A stretch of 64,000 bases of DNA from Sporobolomyces roseus (lineage: Eukaryota; Basidiomycota; Microbotryomycetes; Sporidiobolales; Sporidiobolaceae): positions 372,001 to 436,000 of the forward strand of contig JADILM010000001.1 in the NCBI GenBank assembly GCA_016617785.1, read 5' to 3'. The translations under genes were made by a program, and so were the position numbers. Numbering within the stretch: position 1 is the first letter of the stretch; the number at the start of each line of letters is the position of its first letter. The notes under the pieces were generated by a model that was given only the letters and a program-made list of their open reading frames with translations, was not told the origin of the DNA and did not search any database. Shown piece after piece: positions 46,728-57,875 of this stretch.

Positions 46728-49700
46728 ATGGTTCGCTTTCCCTCTTCCCTTCTCCCCTTGGTTATACAACAAGCTAATCGAAGTCAATGCGATCAATATA
46801 GGCGCCTACTCGAAAGGGTAAGAAACTATTAGGAGGAGGAGGAGGAGGTGCAGTTCCTTCGTCATCCACAAACACTAACCGAAAGAATGGAGTTGCCAAA
46901 GTACGCTCACTTACCTCTCTCCATCTCTCTCGAGTAAGAAATTGATCAAGTACTGACTGAAAAGCGTGTGGGTTATATTTAGGCGGATTGGAAAGAAGGA
47001 TTCAAGAAGAAACAGGCGGGAGTTAGTGATATGACTTTGTTATCGACTGTTAGTAACGAGAGTATCAATGACAATTTGAAGAAACGGTGTGTCTTTTCTA
47101 CTCGAGTCGAAGACGAAGCAAGGGAAGTGAACTGATAATGATCTCTCGCAGATTCGAAAATGCCGAAATCTACGTACGCTTCCCAACTCTCTCTACCTAT
47201 GTGAAGTGTTCCTGTACTGATAGAAGGCTCTTTGCGTAGACCTATATCGGTCACGTATTGATTTCCGTCAACCCCTTCCGAATGCTCCCCATTTACGACG
47301 AAACGACTCTCCGTTCCTACCGAGGCAAGAATCGACTCGAAATGGTTCCCCACGTTTACGCGATCGCCGAATCAAGTTACTACAACATGATCTCGTACAA
47401 GGACAACCAATGTGTCATCATTTCGGGAGAATCGGGTGCGGGTAAAACAGAGGCTGCGAAGAGGATCATGCAGTATATCGCGGCGGTTAGTGGTGGGAAT
47501 GGATCGGGAGGTATCGAAGATGTAAAGGAAATGGTACTGGCGACGAATCCTTTGTTGGAGAGTTTTGGGTGTGCGAAAACATTGAGGAATAACAATTCTT
47601 CGAGACATGTGAGTCGAGAACATCCTCTATTCAGCTGCTGAAGCGTGCTAAGCTGTACGGTCTTGTCCACTCACAGGGTAAATATCTCGAGATTGAATTT
47701 GACGCTCAGGGTTCCCCTATCGGTGCCATGATCACGAATTATCTCCTCGAAAAGGTGAGCACTCATCCGTTTCCTGATTCTGCTCGCTCGACTACTTTCT
47801 GACCTCGCTTGAGCTACTTCGCAGAACCGAGTGACTGGACAAATCAAACAAGAACGAAACTTTCACATTTTCTACCAACTTACGAAAGGAGCTTCCGCCG
47901 CTCAACGAGAAGCTTACGGACTACAAGGACCTGAAGCCTATGCCTACACTTCGAAATCAGGATGTTTGGAAGTACCAGGCATTGACGATACTTTCGATTG
48001 GGCCGAGACGTTGAAAGCGATGTCGATTGTTGGATTGTCTCAAGGGGAACAGGATCAGATCTTGAGGATGTTGGCGAGTGTACTGTGGATCGGAAACGTC
48101 GAGTTCAAGGTGGATCAAGAAGGAAACGCTCAAGTCAAAGATGATTCTGTTACTGCTTTCGTAGCTTACTTGCTAGAGGTTGACCAAGGAAGAGTCGAAA
48201 AAGCTTTGACTAGTCGAGTGATGGAAACTCAACGTGGTGGTAGACGAGGTAAGAGACTGTCTTCTCCAAGGTCTTCGCATCGACTTGAGCTGACGGTCCG
48301 TTCTTGCAGGTTCGGTTTACGAAGTTCCACTCAATCCTGCTCAAGCGAATTCAGTACGAGATGCACTCGCGAAAGCAATCTACAACAACTTGTTCGAATG
48401 GATCGTCGACCGAGTCAACATCTCGATGAAGAGCAAGAGTCCCGCTGCCAACATTATCGGTGTCTTGGATATTTATGGATTCGAGATCTTTGATGTGAGC
48501 TCACCCTTTTCTCCCCTTCACGATGACAGCTCAGGAGCATGAGCTGACGCGTAGGCGGAGTTACTCAATTGGTAAGACGAACCAATTCGAGCAACTCTGC
48601 ATTAACTACGTCAACGAGAAACTCCAGCAAATCTTCATTCAGCTCACCCTCAAGACGGAGCAAGAGGAATACGTTCGAGAACAGATCAAGGCGAGTTCTC
48701 TTCTCACACTCCTTCCTTCAAATCTGTTCTCATCAAGTCTCGAATTTCGCAGTGGACTCCAATCGATTACTTCAACAACAAGATCGTTTGCGACCTGATC
48801 GAAGAGAAACGACCTCCCGGTATCTTTGCTGCGCTCAACGATGCTTGCGCTACCGCTCATGCCGACCCTACTGCCGCCGATGGATCGTTCAGTCAACGTT
48901 TGGGAGGAGTCAGTAATCCTCAATTCGAACCGAGAGGATCGAAGTTCTTGATCAAGCATTACGCGTGAGCCTTCCGATTCTCAATCAGTCAATAGCCCTT
49001 ACTGAGGACTTTCGATGGTTCAGTGGAGATGTTATGTACACTGTTGCGGGAATGACGGACAAGAACAAGGATGTCCTCCTCAAGGACTTGCTCGATCTCG
49101 TCGGTTCCTCAAACAACCAATTCCTTCAACGCTTGTTCCCTGATCGACCCGATCCCGATTCGAAGAAGCGACCTCCTACAGCTGGTGACAAGATCAAGGT
49201 AAAATTCCTTTTTCTTCGTCTCGATTTTCCGCTCTCGCTGATGTTCTCGAAACTCGACATGGTCTATATAGGCTTCAGCGAACGCTCTCGTCGAGAAACT
49301 CATGCGATCTCAACCTTCGTACATTCGAACGATCAAACCTAATCAAAATCGATCACCGACTGAATACGATCAGAAAGCGATTCTTCATCAGATCAAGTAC
49401 TTGGGATTGCAAGAGAACGTCAGAGTACGACGAGCTGGATTCGCGTATAGGAACACTTTCGAGAAGATGGTTGAACGGTGAGTCTCCATTCTCTTTCCTG
49501 CATTTTCGACGAGTCAGAACTGATCGCGGTTCTTGTGCTCGATCTATAGATTCTACTTGCTATCTCCCGCCACTTCTTATGCAGGAGATTACATCTGGCA
49601 AGGTGACGCCAAGACGGGTTGCGCGCAGATCCTGAAAGATACCGGAATCAAGCGAGAAGAATGGCAGATGGGAGTAACGAAGGCTTTCATCAAGAACCCC

Positions 49701-52166
49701 GAAACCCTCTTCGCACTCGAATCGATGCGAGACAAATACTGGCACAACATGGCGGGACGTATTCAACGATGCTGGAGAGCTTATCTGAGACGGAAACAAG
49801 ACGCTGCTCGAACGATTCAACGATTCTGGTTGGCGAAGAAGGAAGGTATCGTTTACTCTCAACAGAGGGATTACGGTCATCAATTACTAGGAGGAAGGAA
49901 AGAGAGGAGGAGAATGAGTTTGTTGAGTATGAGGAAATTCATGGGAGATTATCTCGAAGTGGGAGAACGAGATTCGTTGGAAGGTGCAGCGTTAAAGAGT
50001 GCTGCTGGGATTGGTTGTACGTCCGACTTATCTTCTCTTGACCTGATCCGGACGAGGAAGCTCATATCTCTTCGATCTGGTCAGCGAATGAAACTGTCGC
50101 TTTCTCCGCTCGCGCTCAACTTCTCGTTTCGAAACTTGGTCGATCTTCGAAACCTAGTCCTCGTTATCTCATTCTCGTAAGTCTTCTTGACTAGAGCAGT
50201 ACACTCTTTCCAACGCACTACTGACTGCTTCCCTCAAAATGACTGTAGACCGACAAATCCGTCTACATTCTCATTTCGCAAGCAGTTCAAGGTCGCGCTC
50301 AAACGACTCTCGAACGAAGGATCCCTCTCGTCACTATTCGAAGTGTCGGTCTTTCAAACCTTCGAGACGACTGGTTCGCTTTGAACTGTGGAAGTACCGA
50401 AGAAGGAGATCCACTCCTTTCTTGCGTCTTTAAAACCGAATTCCTCGTTCACCTTCAGCAAAGGACGAACGGTGCTGTCAATGTCAACATTGGTCCTACG
50501 TAAGCGACATCCTCTTCTCTCTTCCGTTCATTTTCACAAGTCTGACTCGTCTTGTCAATAGCATCACCTATTCGAAGAAGAAAGACAAGCAAGCTTCGAT
50601 CGCTTTCAAGAAGGACAACACGATCCCTCGAGACGACGTATACAAGTCATCGACAGTTTCCGTACCACAAGGAGAACCAGCGAACAGTCAATCGATGCCG
50701 CCAGCTGAACGAAAACCTCGAATCAAGAAAGCTGCTGCTGTTCGATCGACTCCCAATGTGAGCCTCTCTCTCTTTCGGGTGTTTGTACGAGAGCTCTCTC
50801 GCTGACTGGTATATGAAACAGCGAGGAGGTACTGCTAGACCCAAACCGCAGACCTTACCGAATGGAGGGTTTGGATCTACTCCTTCGGCTCCCGCTGGAA
50901 TTCCTCGAGCTCCTGTTGCTCCTGCATCATCGAATGGTACTGGTCGCATCGCACCTCCACCTCCTTCTCGTTCCGCTGCACCACCACCACCTCCGCCGCC
51001 AGCAGTAGCTCCTGAAGTTGACAAGTACAAGGCGTGAGTTTTCAACCATCTCTTTTCGATTTCCGTACCGCGCTCAACATAGCTGACCATTCTCGTTGAT
51101 TAGACTCTTCACTTTCGAAACTGATCAACCTGGAGAGCTCTCTTTGACAAAGGACGAGCTCGTCGAAGTAGTCACTCAAGATGATGGAGGTGAGACGATA
51201 AAAACTTTCCCATCTTTTCAATTGACTCTACTGACCCTCTCTCTCTTTCCCTTTCTCGATCGCTCTCCTAGGTTGGTGGCTTATCAAAAAAGGATCGAAC
51301 GAAGGATGGGCGCCATCGAATGTGAGTTCTCTTTTTCGATCACTCGAGCGAAGTCTTCGTTGACACTTTTTTGCTTGTCTCGATAGTATCTACAACTCGT
51401 TCCTCGTAAACCCAAGCCCGCTGCAGCACCACCTGCCCCCGCTCGACGTGCACCACCTGTCGCTCCCTCTGCTCCCGCCGTTTCTTCGACTCCGAAAGCA
51501 CCAACTTTACCGAAAGCGCCCGTTGCACCCTCGATTCCCTCTTCGAAAGGTCCCTCGATTGGATTAGGTGCACGATCGGGAGAAGGGAATGCTGCGCCAG
51601 TGAGTGTCATGCCGGGAATGGGTAACTCTGGTGGACTTTCTGCTATCCTCGCAGCGAAGCGAGCTCAAGCGGCAGAAGCTGAGAATGGTACTTCGACACC
51701 GAGTACAAACTCTTCTTCTCCCGCTACAAGTCGACCCTCTTCAGTACTCGGTATGTTTGCTTTCAAACTTGGGTAGCTCTTTTCTGCCTTTTCACTCATG
51801 TCTGTTCTCTCTTTTCTTGCAGGCAAGGCACCTCCACCCAAACCTCCTATTGGAGCGAAACCGAAACCCGCCATTCCTTCGAAACCTAGCATGAAGCCTT
51901 CGACTCCTTCGAGAGCCCCAGCACCACCTCCAATTCCTTCGGCATCAAGCAATGGTCGACCTGCTCCTCCTTCTTTACCTGGCCGAGCACCAGCTGCTCC
52001 TGCTCGACCTTCCGTCGGCGGTGGTACATCTCATCCACCACCTCCACCTCCACCTCCTCCTCCATCTTCAGGTGGTGGGTCGTTGGTGAAACCTAGCGCA
52101 AACGATCTCGCTGCAGCTTTGGCCAAGCGAGCTGGACGAAAACCCGCCGAGGATGATGACTGGTAG
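46728..52166 (+). CDS. MYO1: Class I myosin (Myo3/Myo5/MyoA type)
   Basis: This is an actin motor that works with Arp2/3 at endocytic sites. The coding start appears to be an ATG alone (46728-46730) spliced to GCG CCT ACT (MAPTRKGKK), the usual fungal beginning. Motor: [18 protein letters not shown]-loop [12 protein letters not shown], switch 1 NNNSSRHGKYLEI, switch 2 [10 protein letters not shown], actin-contacting region and [18 protein letters not shown]. The TEDS-site Ser is present ([11 protein letters not shown]), allowing PAK-type phosphorylation. Two IQ motifs follow ([27 protein letters not shown]), then the TH1 lipid-binding tail ([34 protein letters not shown]), a Pro-rich TH2, an SH3 domain ([32 protein letters not shown]), a second poly-Pro run and the central-acidic Arp2/3-binding end [18 protein letters not shown]. 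About 20 introns. The 3' part from ~49945 is duplicated downstream. Confidence 0.95.
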
Positions 52167-52719
52167 TTACTCGCAATTTTTACTAATCACTTTGCAAGTC
52201 TCGAAAGGGAGCGTTGTGGGAGAGAGGGAAAAGGAGGTTCTCGAATCGAAATGGGTTTTTCCAAATATTGTTTCTACTGCCGGTGTCAATCTTAACGAAA
52301 CTTCTCTATCGTCCTCTAAGATGGAAAGTCAGAGAGAAAGTAAGCCTCAGAGAGAGATCGAGCGACCCAAATTCTCTCTTTGATCTCGAGAAGAAATGGA
52401 GAATCGGGTCTGAATGACGGCAAGAAAGCTACTAAAGGTAGAAACTGTGAAAGGATGGCGAGCAATGAAAGACGAATATATAAGTGTAAGAATAGGATAA
52501 CGAGGCGTTCTCCTTGACGTTCTGATCACCTTCGTTTGTTGACAGCAAAGTAGAGTTTCTTGAAGAATTCGCCGCATTGATCAGCTTGGAACCTAGTACT
52601 CCCAATCGTCCTTTCAGTGACTTATTCTCTCGTCTTGATAAGTGAGAAGTGAGACACTGACCGCACGTATCTCTGTAGTTCAGGAGCGAGAATCTGAGGA
52701 GTTCATCACGCTTGATCAT
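49945..52719. repeat. Segmental duplication, copy 1
   Basis: This ~2.8 kb segment covers the myosin tail from the end of the IQ region through its stop, 3' end and a fragment of CSM1. It matches copy 2 at 53558-56325. The offset is about 3,614 nt at the left end and ~3,602 nt over most of the 3' part, reflecting small indels. From ~51389 to ~52470 the copies are almost identical, introns included. Confidence 0.9.
52526..52719 (-). pseudogene. Broken 3' fragment of CSM1
   Basis: The duplicated end of the neighbouring CSM1 gene is visible here: CGEFFKKL-type last exon with stop, an intron, then the exon matching RDELLTQILAPELQRYVR. In this copy, 4 nt are missing near 52697 compared with the intact gene, which shifts the frame. 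The fragment has no 5' part and no start codon, so it cannot encode a functional Csm1. Confidence 0.8.
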
Positions 52720-53506
52720 ACTCTGTAGCGTTTGCGGTTTACACAGTGCTTCGACGGAAGCTATCGACTGAATGATGACCTGTGTGAATCACGTGTACCA
52801 TCATTTTCTCAATCGAGCTCGAGAGAGGAAGAATTTGGAGTGTTGCGTACTCTGTATTCCGTTTACAAACCTAGCTACACAGCCCGCTCCCCCATATGCT
52901 CCGGATGAACCTCTACGATTTCCTCTGGTCCCCGAGATTGACCTGGTCCGCCTCTTCTCAAAACATCGCAGAGTAGAGTGACGAAAGAGCGCCGAGAAAC
53001 GAAAAGCGAGCGGTCAACAGCTTGAAACGAGTTCTTCTGTTGATAGTGCAAGATCCGAAGCTGTATGATACACTTGGTATAGCTTGTGGATAGCTCACAA
53101 AGCGGACTGAGGGTGTATAGAAGTATGGTTAGCTTTGGCAGATGTGAGGAGGGAAGAAAGCGATGGAAGGGACTAACAGCAAGCTGCCGCTCTTCTATCC
53201 ATGGCCGTAAGAATCCAAGCACTCCGTAAGCACAGAGCGGTTATAAACGAAGCATAGTGAGAGGTTCAGGAGCAAGAAAACTAATCCGGTCGCTATGTCA
53301 TTCTTGACCTCTTTCCCTTCACTATCAATAGCTCTGAACCCCGCAAGGCTACCTACAACAGCTCAAGACCCTGTCAAGGGACTCCGCAAGCTGTACTTGT
53401 CGCTTCCGACTTTGCTTTCGCTGATTCTACTTCAACTTTCGTCAAGCTGCATGTTCCCGCCTTCAACAGCTCAGACGCTCGAGGGAGAAGGTTTGATACG
53501 TAGCTC
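52720..53506. other. Linker between the two duplicated blocks
   Basis: About 790 nt separate copy 1 from the start of the tail-only myosin gene. I find no clear match to either flanking gene. It may be decayed duplicated sequence or an insertion. It must hold the promoter of the downstream gene if that is expressed. Short open frames on both strands are unsupported. Confidence 0.4.
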
Positions 53507-55768
53507 ATGGCTAAGGTGACGTCAGGGAATGTGCTGCTTCCCTCGGGAAAAATTCTGGGTGATTATCTCGAAGTGGGAGAACGAGATTCGTTGGAAGGTG
53601 CAGCGTTAAAGAGTGCTGCTGGGGTTGGTTGTACGTCCTACTTATCTTATCTTCACCTACTCAGGATGGGGAAAGGCTCATATCTCTTCGATCTGGTCAG
53701 CAAATGAAACTGTCGCTTTCTCCGCTCGCGCTCAACTTCTCGTTTCGAAACTTGGTCGATCTTCGAAACCTAGTCCTCGTTATCTCATTCTCGTAAGTCT
53801 TCTCCACTAGAGCAGTACACTCTTTCAACGCACTACTGACTGCTTCCCTCAAAATGATTGCAGACCGACAAATCCGTCTACATTCTCATTTCGCAAGCAG
53901 TTCAAGGTCGCGCTCAAACGACCCTCGAACGAAGGATCCCTCTCGTCACGATTCGAAGTGTCGGTCTCTCGAACCTTCGAGATGACTGGTTCGCTTTGAA
54001 CTGTGGAAGTACCGAAGAAGGAGATCCACTCCTTTCTTGCGTCTTTAAAACCGAATTCCTCGTTCACCTTCAGCAAAGGACGAACGGTGCTGTCAACGTC
54101 AACATTGGTCCTACGTGAGCCTCACTTTCTCTCTCTCTGCGTTTCTTTCCACAAAGCTTGACTCGTCTTGTTGATAGCATCACCTATTCGAAGAAGAAGG
54201 ACAAGCAAGCTTCGATCGCGTTCAAGAAGGACAACACGATTCCTCGGGACGACGTATACAAGTCATCGACTGTTTCCGTTCCTCAAGGAGAACCAGCGAA
54301 CAGTCAATCGATGCCACCAGCTGAACGAAAACCTCGAATCAAGAAAGCTGCTGCTGTTCGATCGACTCCCAATGTGAGCCTCTCTCTCTCGGGGCTTTTG
54401 CATGCGAGCTCTTTGGACTGACTCGTATATCAAACAGCGAGGAGGTGCTGCTAGACCCAAACCGCAGACCTTACCGAACGGAGGGTTCGGATCTACTCCT
54501 TCAGCTCCCGCTGGAATTCCTCGAGCTCCTGTTGCTCCCGCATCATCGAATGGTACTGGTCGCGTCGCACCTCCACCTCCTTCTCGCTCCGCTGCACCAC
54601 CACCACCTCCGCCGCCAGCAGTAGCTCCTGAAGTTGACAAGTACAAGGCGTGAGTTTCACATTATCCTCTCGGTTTCAGCGGAAACCTCAGCTGACTAAT
54701 CTCGTTGATTAGACTCTTCACTTTCGAAACTGATCAACCTGGAGAGCTCTCTTTGACAAAGGACGAGCTCGTCGAAGTAGTCATTCAAGACGATGGAGGT
54801 AAGTCGATGAAAACTTTCCCATCTTTTCGATTGACTCTACTGACTCTCTCTCTCTCTTTCGTTCAATCGTGTTTCAGGTTGGTGGCTCATTAAAAAGGGA
54901 TCGAACGAAGGTTGGGCGCCGTCGAATGTACGTTTTGACTCGTTCTCGACGTTGAATTTACGTTGACAACTTTTGCTTGTTTCGATAGTATCTACAACTC
55001 GTTCCTCGGAAACCCAAGCCCGCTGCAGCTCCACCTGCTCCCGCTCGACGTGCACCACCTGTCGCTCCCTCTGCTCCCGTCGTTTCTTCGACTCCGAAAG
55101 CACCAACTTTACCGAAAGCGCCCATTGCACCCTCGATTCCCTTTTCGAAAGGTCCCTCGATTGGATTAGGTGCACGATCGGGAGAAGGGAATGCTGCTCC
55201 AGTGAGTGTCATGCCGGGAATGGGTAACTCTGGTGGACTTTCTGCTATCCTCGCAGCGAAGCGAGCTCAAGCGGCAGAAGCTGAGAATGGTACTTCGACA
55301 CCGAGTACAAACTCTTCTTCTCCCGCTACAAGTCGACCCTCTTCAGTACTCGGTATGTTTGCTTTCAAACTTGGGTAGCTCTTTTCTGCCTTTTCACTCA
55401 TGTCTGTTCTCTCTTTTCTTGCAGGCAAGGCTCCTCCACCTAAACCTCCCGTTGGAGCGAAACCGAAACCCGCAATCCCTTCGAAACCTAGCATGAAGCC
55501 TTCGACTCCTTCGAGAGCCCCAGCACCACCTCCAATTCCTTCGGCATCAAGCAATGGTCGACCTGCTCCTCCTTCTTTACCTGGCCGAGCACCAGCTGCT
55601 CCTGCTCGACCTTCCGTCGGCGGTGGTACATCTCATCCACCACCTCCACCTCCACCTCCTCCTCCATCTTCAGGTGGTGGGTCGTTGGTGAAACCTAGCG
55701 CAAACGATCTCGCTGCAGCTTTGGCCAAGCGAGCTGGACGAAAACCCGCCGAGGATGATGACTGGTAG
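53507..55768 (+). CDS. Motor-less myosin-I tail protein (duplicate)
   Basis: This is a second copy of the myosin-I tail without motor or IQ motifs. An ATG at 53507 gives a short new N-terminus (MAKVTSGNVLLPSGKIL) that runs in frame into [20 protein letters not shown], the first duplicated residues. The TH1 domain ([20 protein letters not shown]), TH2, SH3 ([20 protein letters not shown]) and acidic AEDDDW end are all intact, with the same intron positions and usable splice signals. Coding differences from the parent are few and mostly conservative (for example VTQDDGG to VIQDDGG, PSIPSS to PSIPFS). No stop or frameshift was seen, so the reading frame appears to be under constraint or very young. 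A protein like this could compete with full myosin-I for membranes, SH3 partners or Arp2/3. Whether it is expressed is unknown. Confidence 0.65.
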
Positions 55769-56325
55769 TTACTCGCAATTTTTACTAATCACTTTGCAAG
55801 TCTCGAAAGGGAGCGTTGTGGGAGAGAGGGAAAAGGAGGTTCTCGAATCGAAATGGGTTTTTCCAAATATTGTTTCTACTGCCGGTGTCAATTTTAACGA
55901 AGCTTCTCTATCGTCCTCTAAGATGGAAAGTCAGAGAGAAAGTAAGCCTCAGAGAGAGATCGAGCGACCCAAATTCTCTCTTTGATCTCGAGAAGAAATG
56001 GAGAATCGGGTCTGAATGACGGCAAGAAAGCTACTAAAGGTAGAAACTGTGAAAGGATGGCGAGCAATGAAAGACGAATGATCAGTGTGAGAATAGGATA
56101 ATGAGGCTTTGGTCAACGAGCTGTTCATCTTCGTTTGTTGACAGCAAAGTAGAGTTTCTTGAAGAATTCGCCGCATTGATCAGCTTGGAACCTATTGAAC
56201 GCAATCACCTCACAAATTGTCAGCCACAAGTCTCACGTCTCGATCCGTGAGCGAGAGGGGATACTGACCGCACGTATCTCTGTAACTCGGGAGCGAGAAT
56301 CTGAGTGAGGAGCTCGTCGCGAGAA
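53558..56325. repeat. Segmental duplication, copy 2
   Basis: This is the counterpart of 49945-52719. Left edge: ...GATTATCTCGAAGTGGGAGAAC shared from 53561 (49947 in copy 1). Right edge: similarity fades after the CSM1 exon near 56325. The right part belongs to the intact CSM1 gene. Confidence 0.9.
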
Positions 56326-57875
56326 GGTTCGATGTCTGGTGTGTAGCCGACTGTCGAATCTCGATAGAATTGGATCTTGAAGTTGAGGCCTGTCGTTGGC
56401 GAACAGAGGAAGTCAGTTGCAAGTTCAACCACAGTCGAGGAAAAAGAGAAATGGGAACGCACTCTTTTCGTCGGTACCCCAACAATCGACTAGACTGCAC
56501 ACATACGTAGGTTCCTCACCACCTCTCAGCGAGTGCACAGTAAATCCAGTGAGATCCTCATTGAGCTGAAGTTTCTGGATAGCGAGATCTCGCTCCTCTG
56601 CGATTTGGGCGAGTTTGGCAGAGGACGCAGAAGAGGAAACGTTTGCGCTGGCAGAGGGTAGAGAAGAGGATGAGGAGGTGGGGCCGAGGGATTTGAGTTT
56701 GGCTTGGAGAGATTTCGAGTGCGCGACTTCGGTCGAATAGTCTTTTTGAACGGTTTCGACTGCAATTGAATCAAGGGATCAGGACTGACACTTCGAGAAG
56801 AGCACGTTCGAGTGGAGTGCTTACGATCATTGGTCAGTTGCATTCGCTCCAGATTCCATGCGTTCTCGCCCGCTTTCACCTCCAACTCCAACTTGTTCCG
56901 CCAATATGATTCCCTTTCTTCCGCTTCCTTTCCTAAATCCTCAACCTTTGCCAGCGTCTCAGAGTACAACTGTTCGAGTTCTTGTATGCGAGCGTTCGAT
57001 GCTTGAGCTGCTTTTGTTCGTGGAGAAGCGAGTGCTTTGTTTTGCAACGCTGCATTCTCCGCTTTCAATGTGTCGGCTTCTTTCTTGTATGCAGCAATCG
57101 TATTGGCGGAAGCTATCAACGATCTATGATCAGTCCGTTGTCATCGTGTCGGAATGAGAAAGAGCTGAACATACCAGTTTGTCGCTCGTCTGCAATCGCT
57201 TTCAGTCTCGTTTCTGATTCTTCTGCTCGAGTATGCCTCAGCTCCGATAATTTCTTGAACGCAGCTGTCATCTCCTCAACTGCTTTCGATTTCTGAATGA
57301 TCGAGAGTGTGCGAGAACTTAGCGCTCGAGCGTGACGAATCTGAAAAAGAACATTGAAATGCGTACAGCTTCGAGTTTGGCCTGTAGTTTCTTCTCCCTC
57401 GCCGTGAGGTCCTCATCATCTCCTCCTTCGTCTCCCTCAGAGTCCCTCTTCCGATCTCTCGTCAGTTCCTCTTTCGCTTTCCTCTTCTCGCCAACTCCCG
57501 AAGATTTCGCAACGACCTTCTTCGGCGGTAACTTCTTTCCTTTACTTCCCTTCTCACCATTCCCTTCGAACTGTGTCTCTGCAATGACTGTCGCGTCGAC
57601 GGAACTGTCCTCCTCATTGTCCTCGTCTCCCTCTTCATGTTCGTCGTCCTCTCCTTCTCCCTCAGACTCTTCTTGCATCACTTCATCCTCGTCTGATTCT
57701 TGTGTTTTCTTTGATTTCGATTTTGATGCAGTCGAAGTTGATTGGGATTTCGAAGTTGCAGCGGGTTTGCGAGAGGAAGAGGAAGTTGCTTTAGCTGTCA
57801 CGAAGCAGCGAGAAGGAGGGTCAGCTTGAGTGAGCTGATGAGTTCTACAGTAAAGTGAAAGTGCAGCTCACCCAT
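56125..57875 (-). CDS. CSM1: Monopolin subunit Csm1/Pcs1
   Basis: This is a kinetochore/nucleolar coiled-coil protein that cross-links microtubule attachment sites and anchors rDNA. The first coding exon seems to be only ATGG (57872-57875), spliced to CT AAA GCA, giving MAKATSSSSRKPAATSK. A basic/acidic disordered N-terminus (KKTQESDEDEVMQEESEG) is followed by a long coiled coil over several exons (AREKKLQAKLEAV; AVEEMTAAFKKLSEL; IQELEQLYSETLAKVEDLGK). The globular C-terminal domain is diagnostic: LTGFTVHSLRGGEEPTYVCS, LVDCWGT, LNFKIQFYRDSTVGYTPDIE, LAPELQRYVR, QADQCGEFFKKLYFAV, stop. It converges on the duplicated myosin tail, about 360 nt between stops. The 3' end is duplicated and broken at 52526-52719. 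Confidence 0.88.

Noticed and set aside
46800..46860. Donor-like GGTAAG inside AAG GGT AAG AAA of myosin exon 2
   Set aside because: Reading through gives [15 protein letters not shown] and joins the next exon in frame; splicing there would remove the conserved basic N-terminus.
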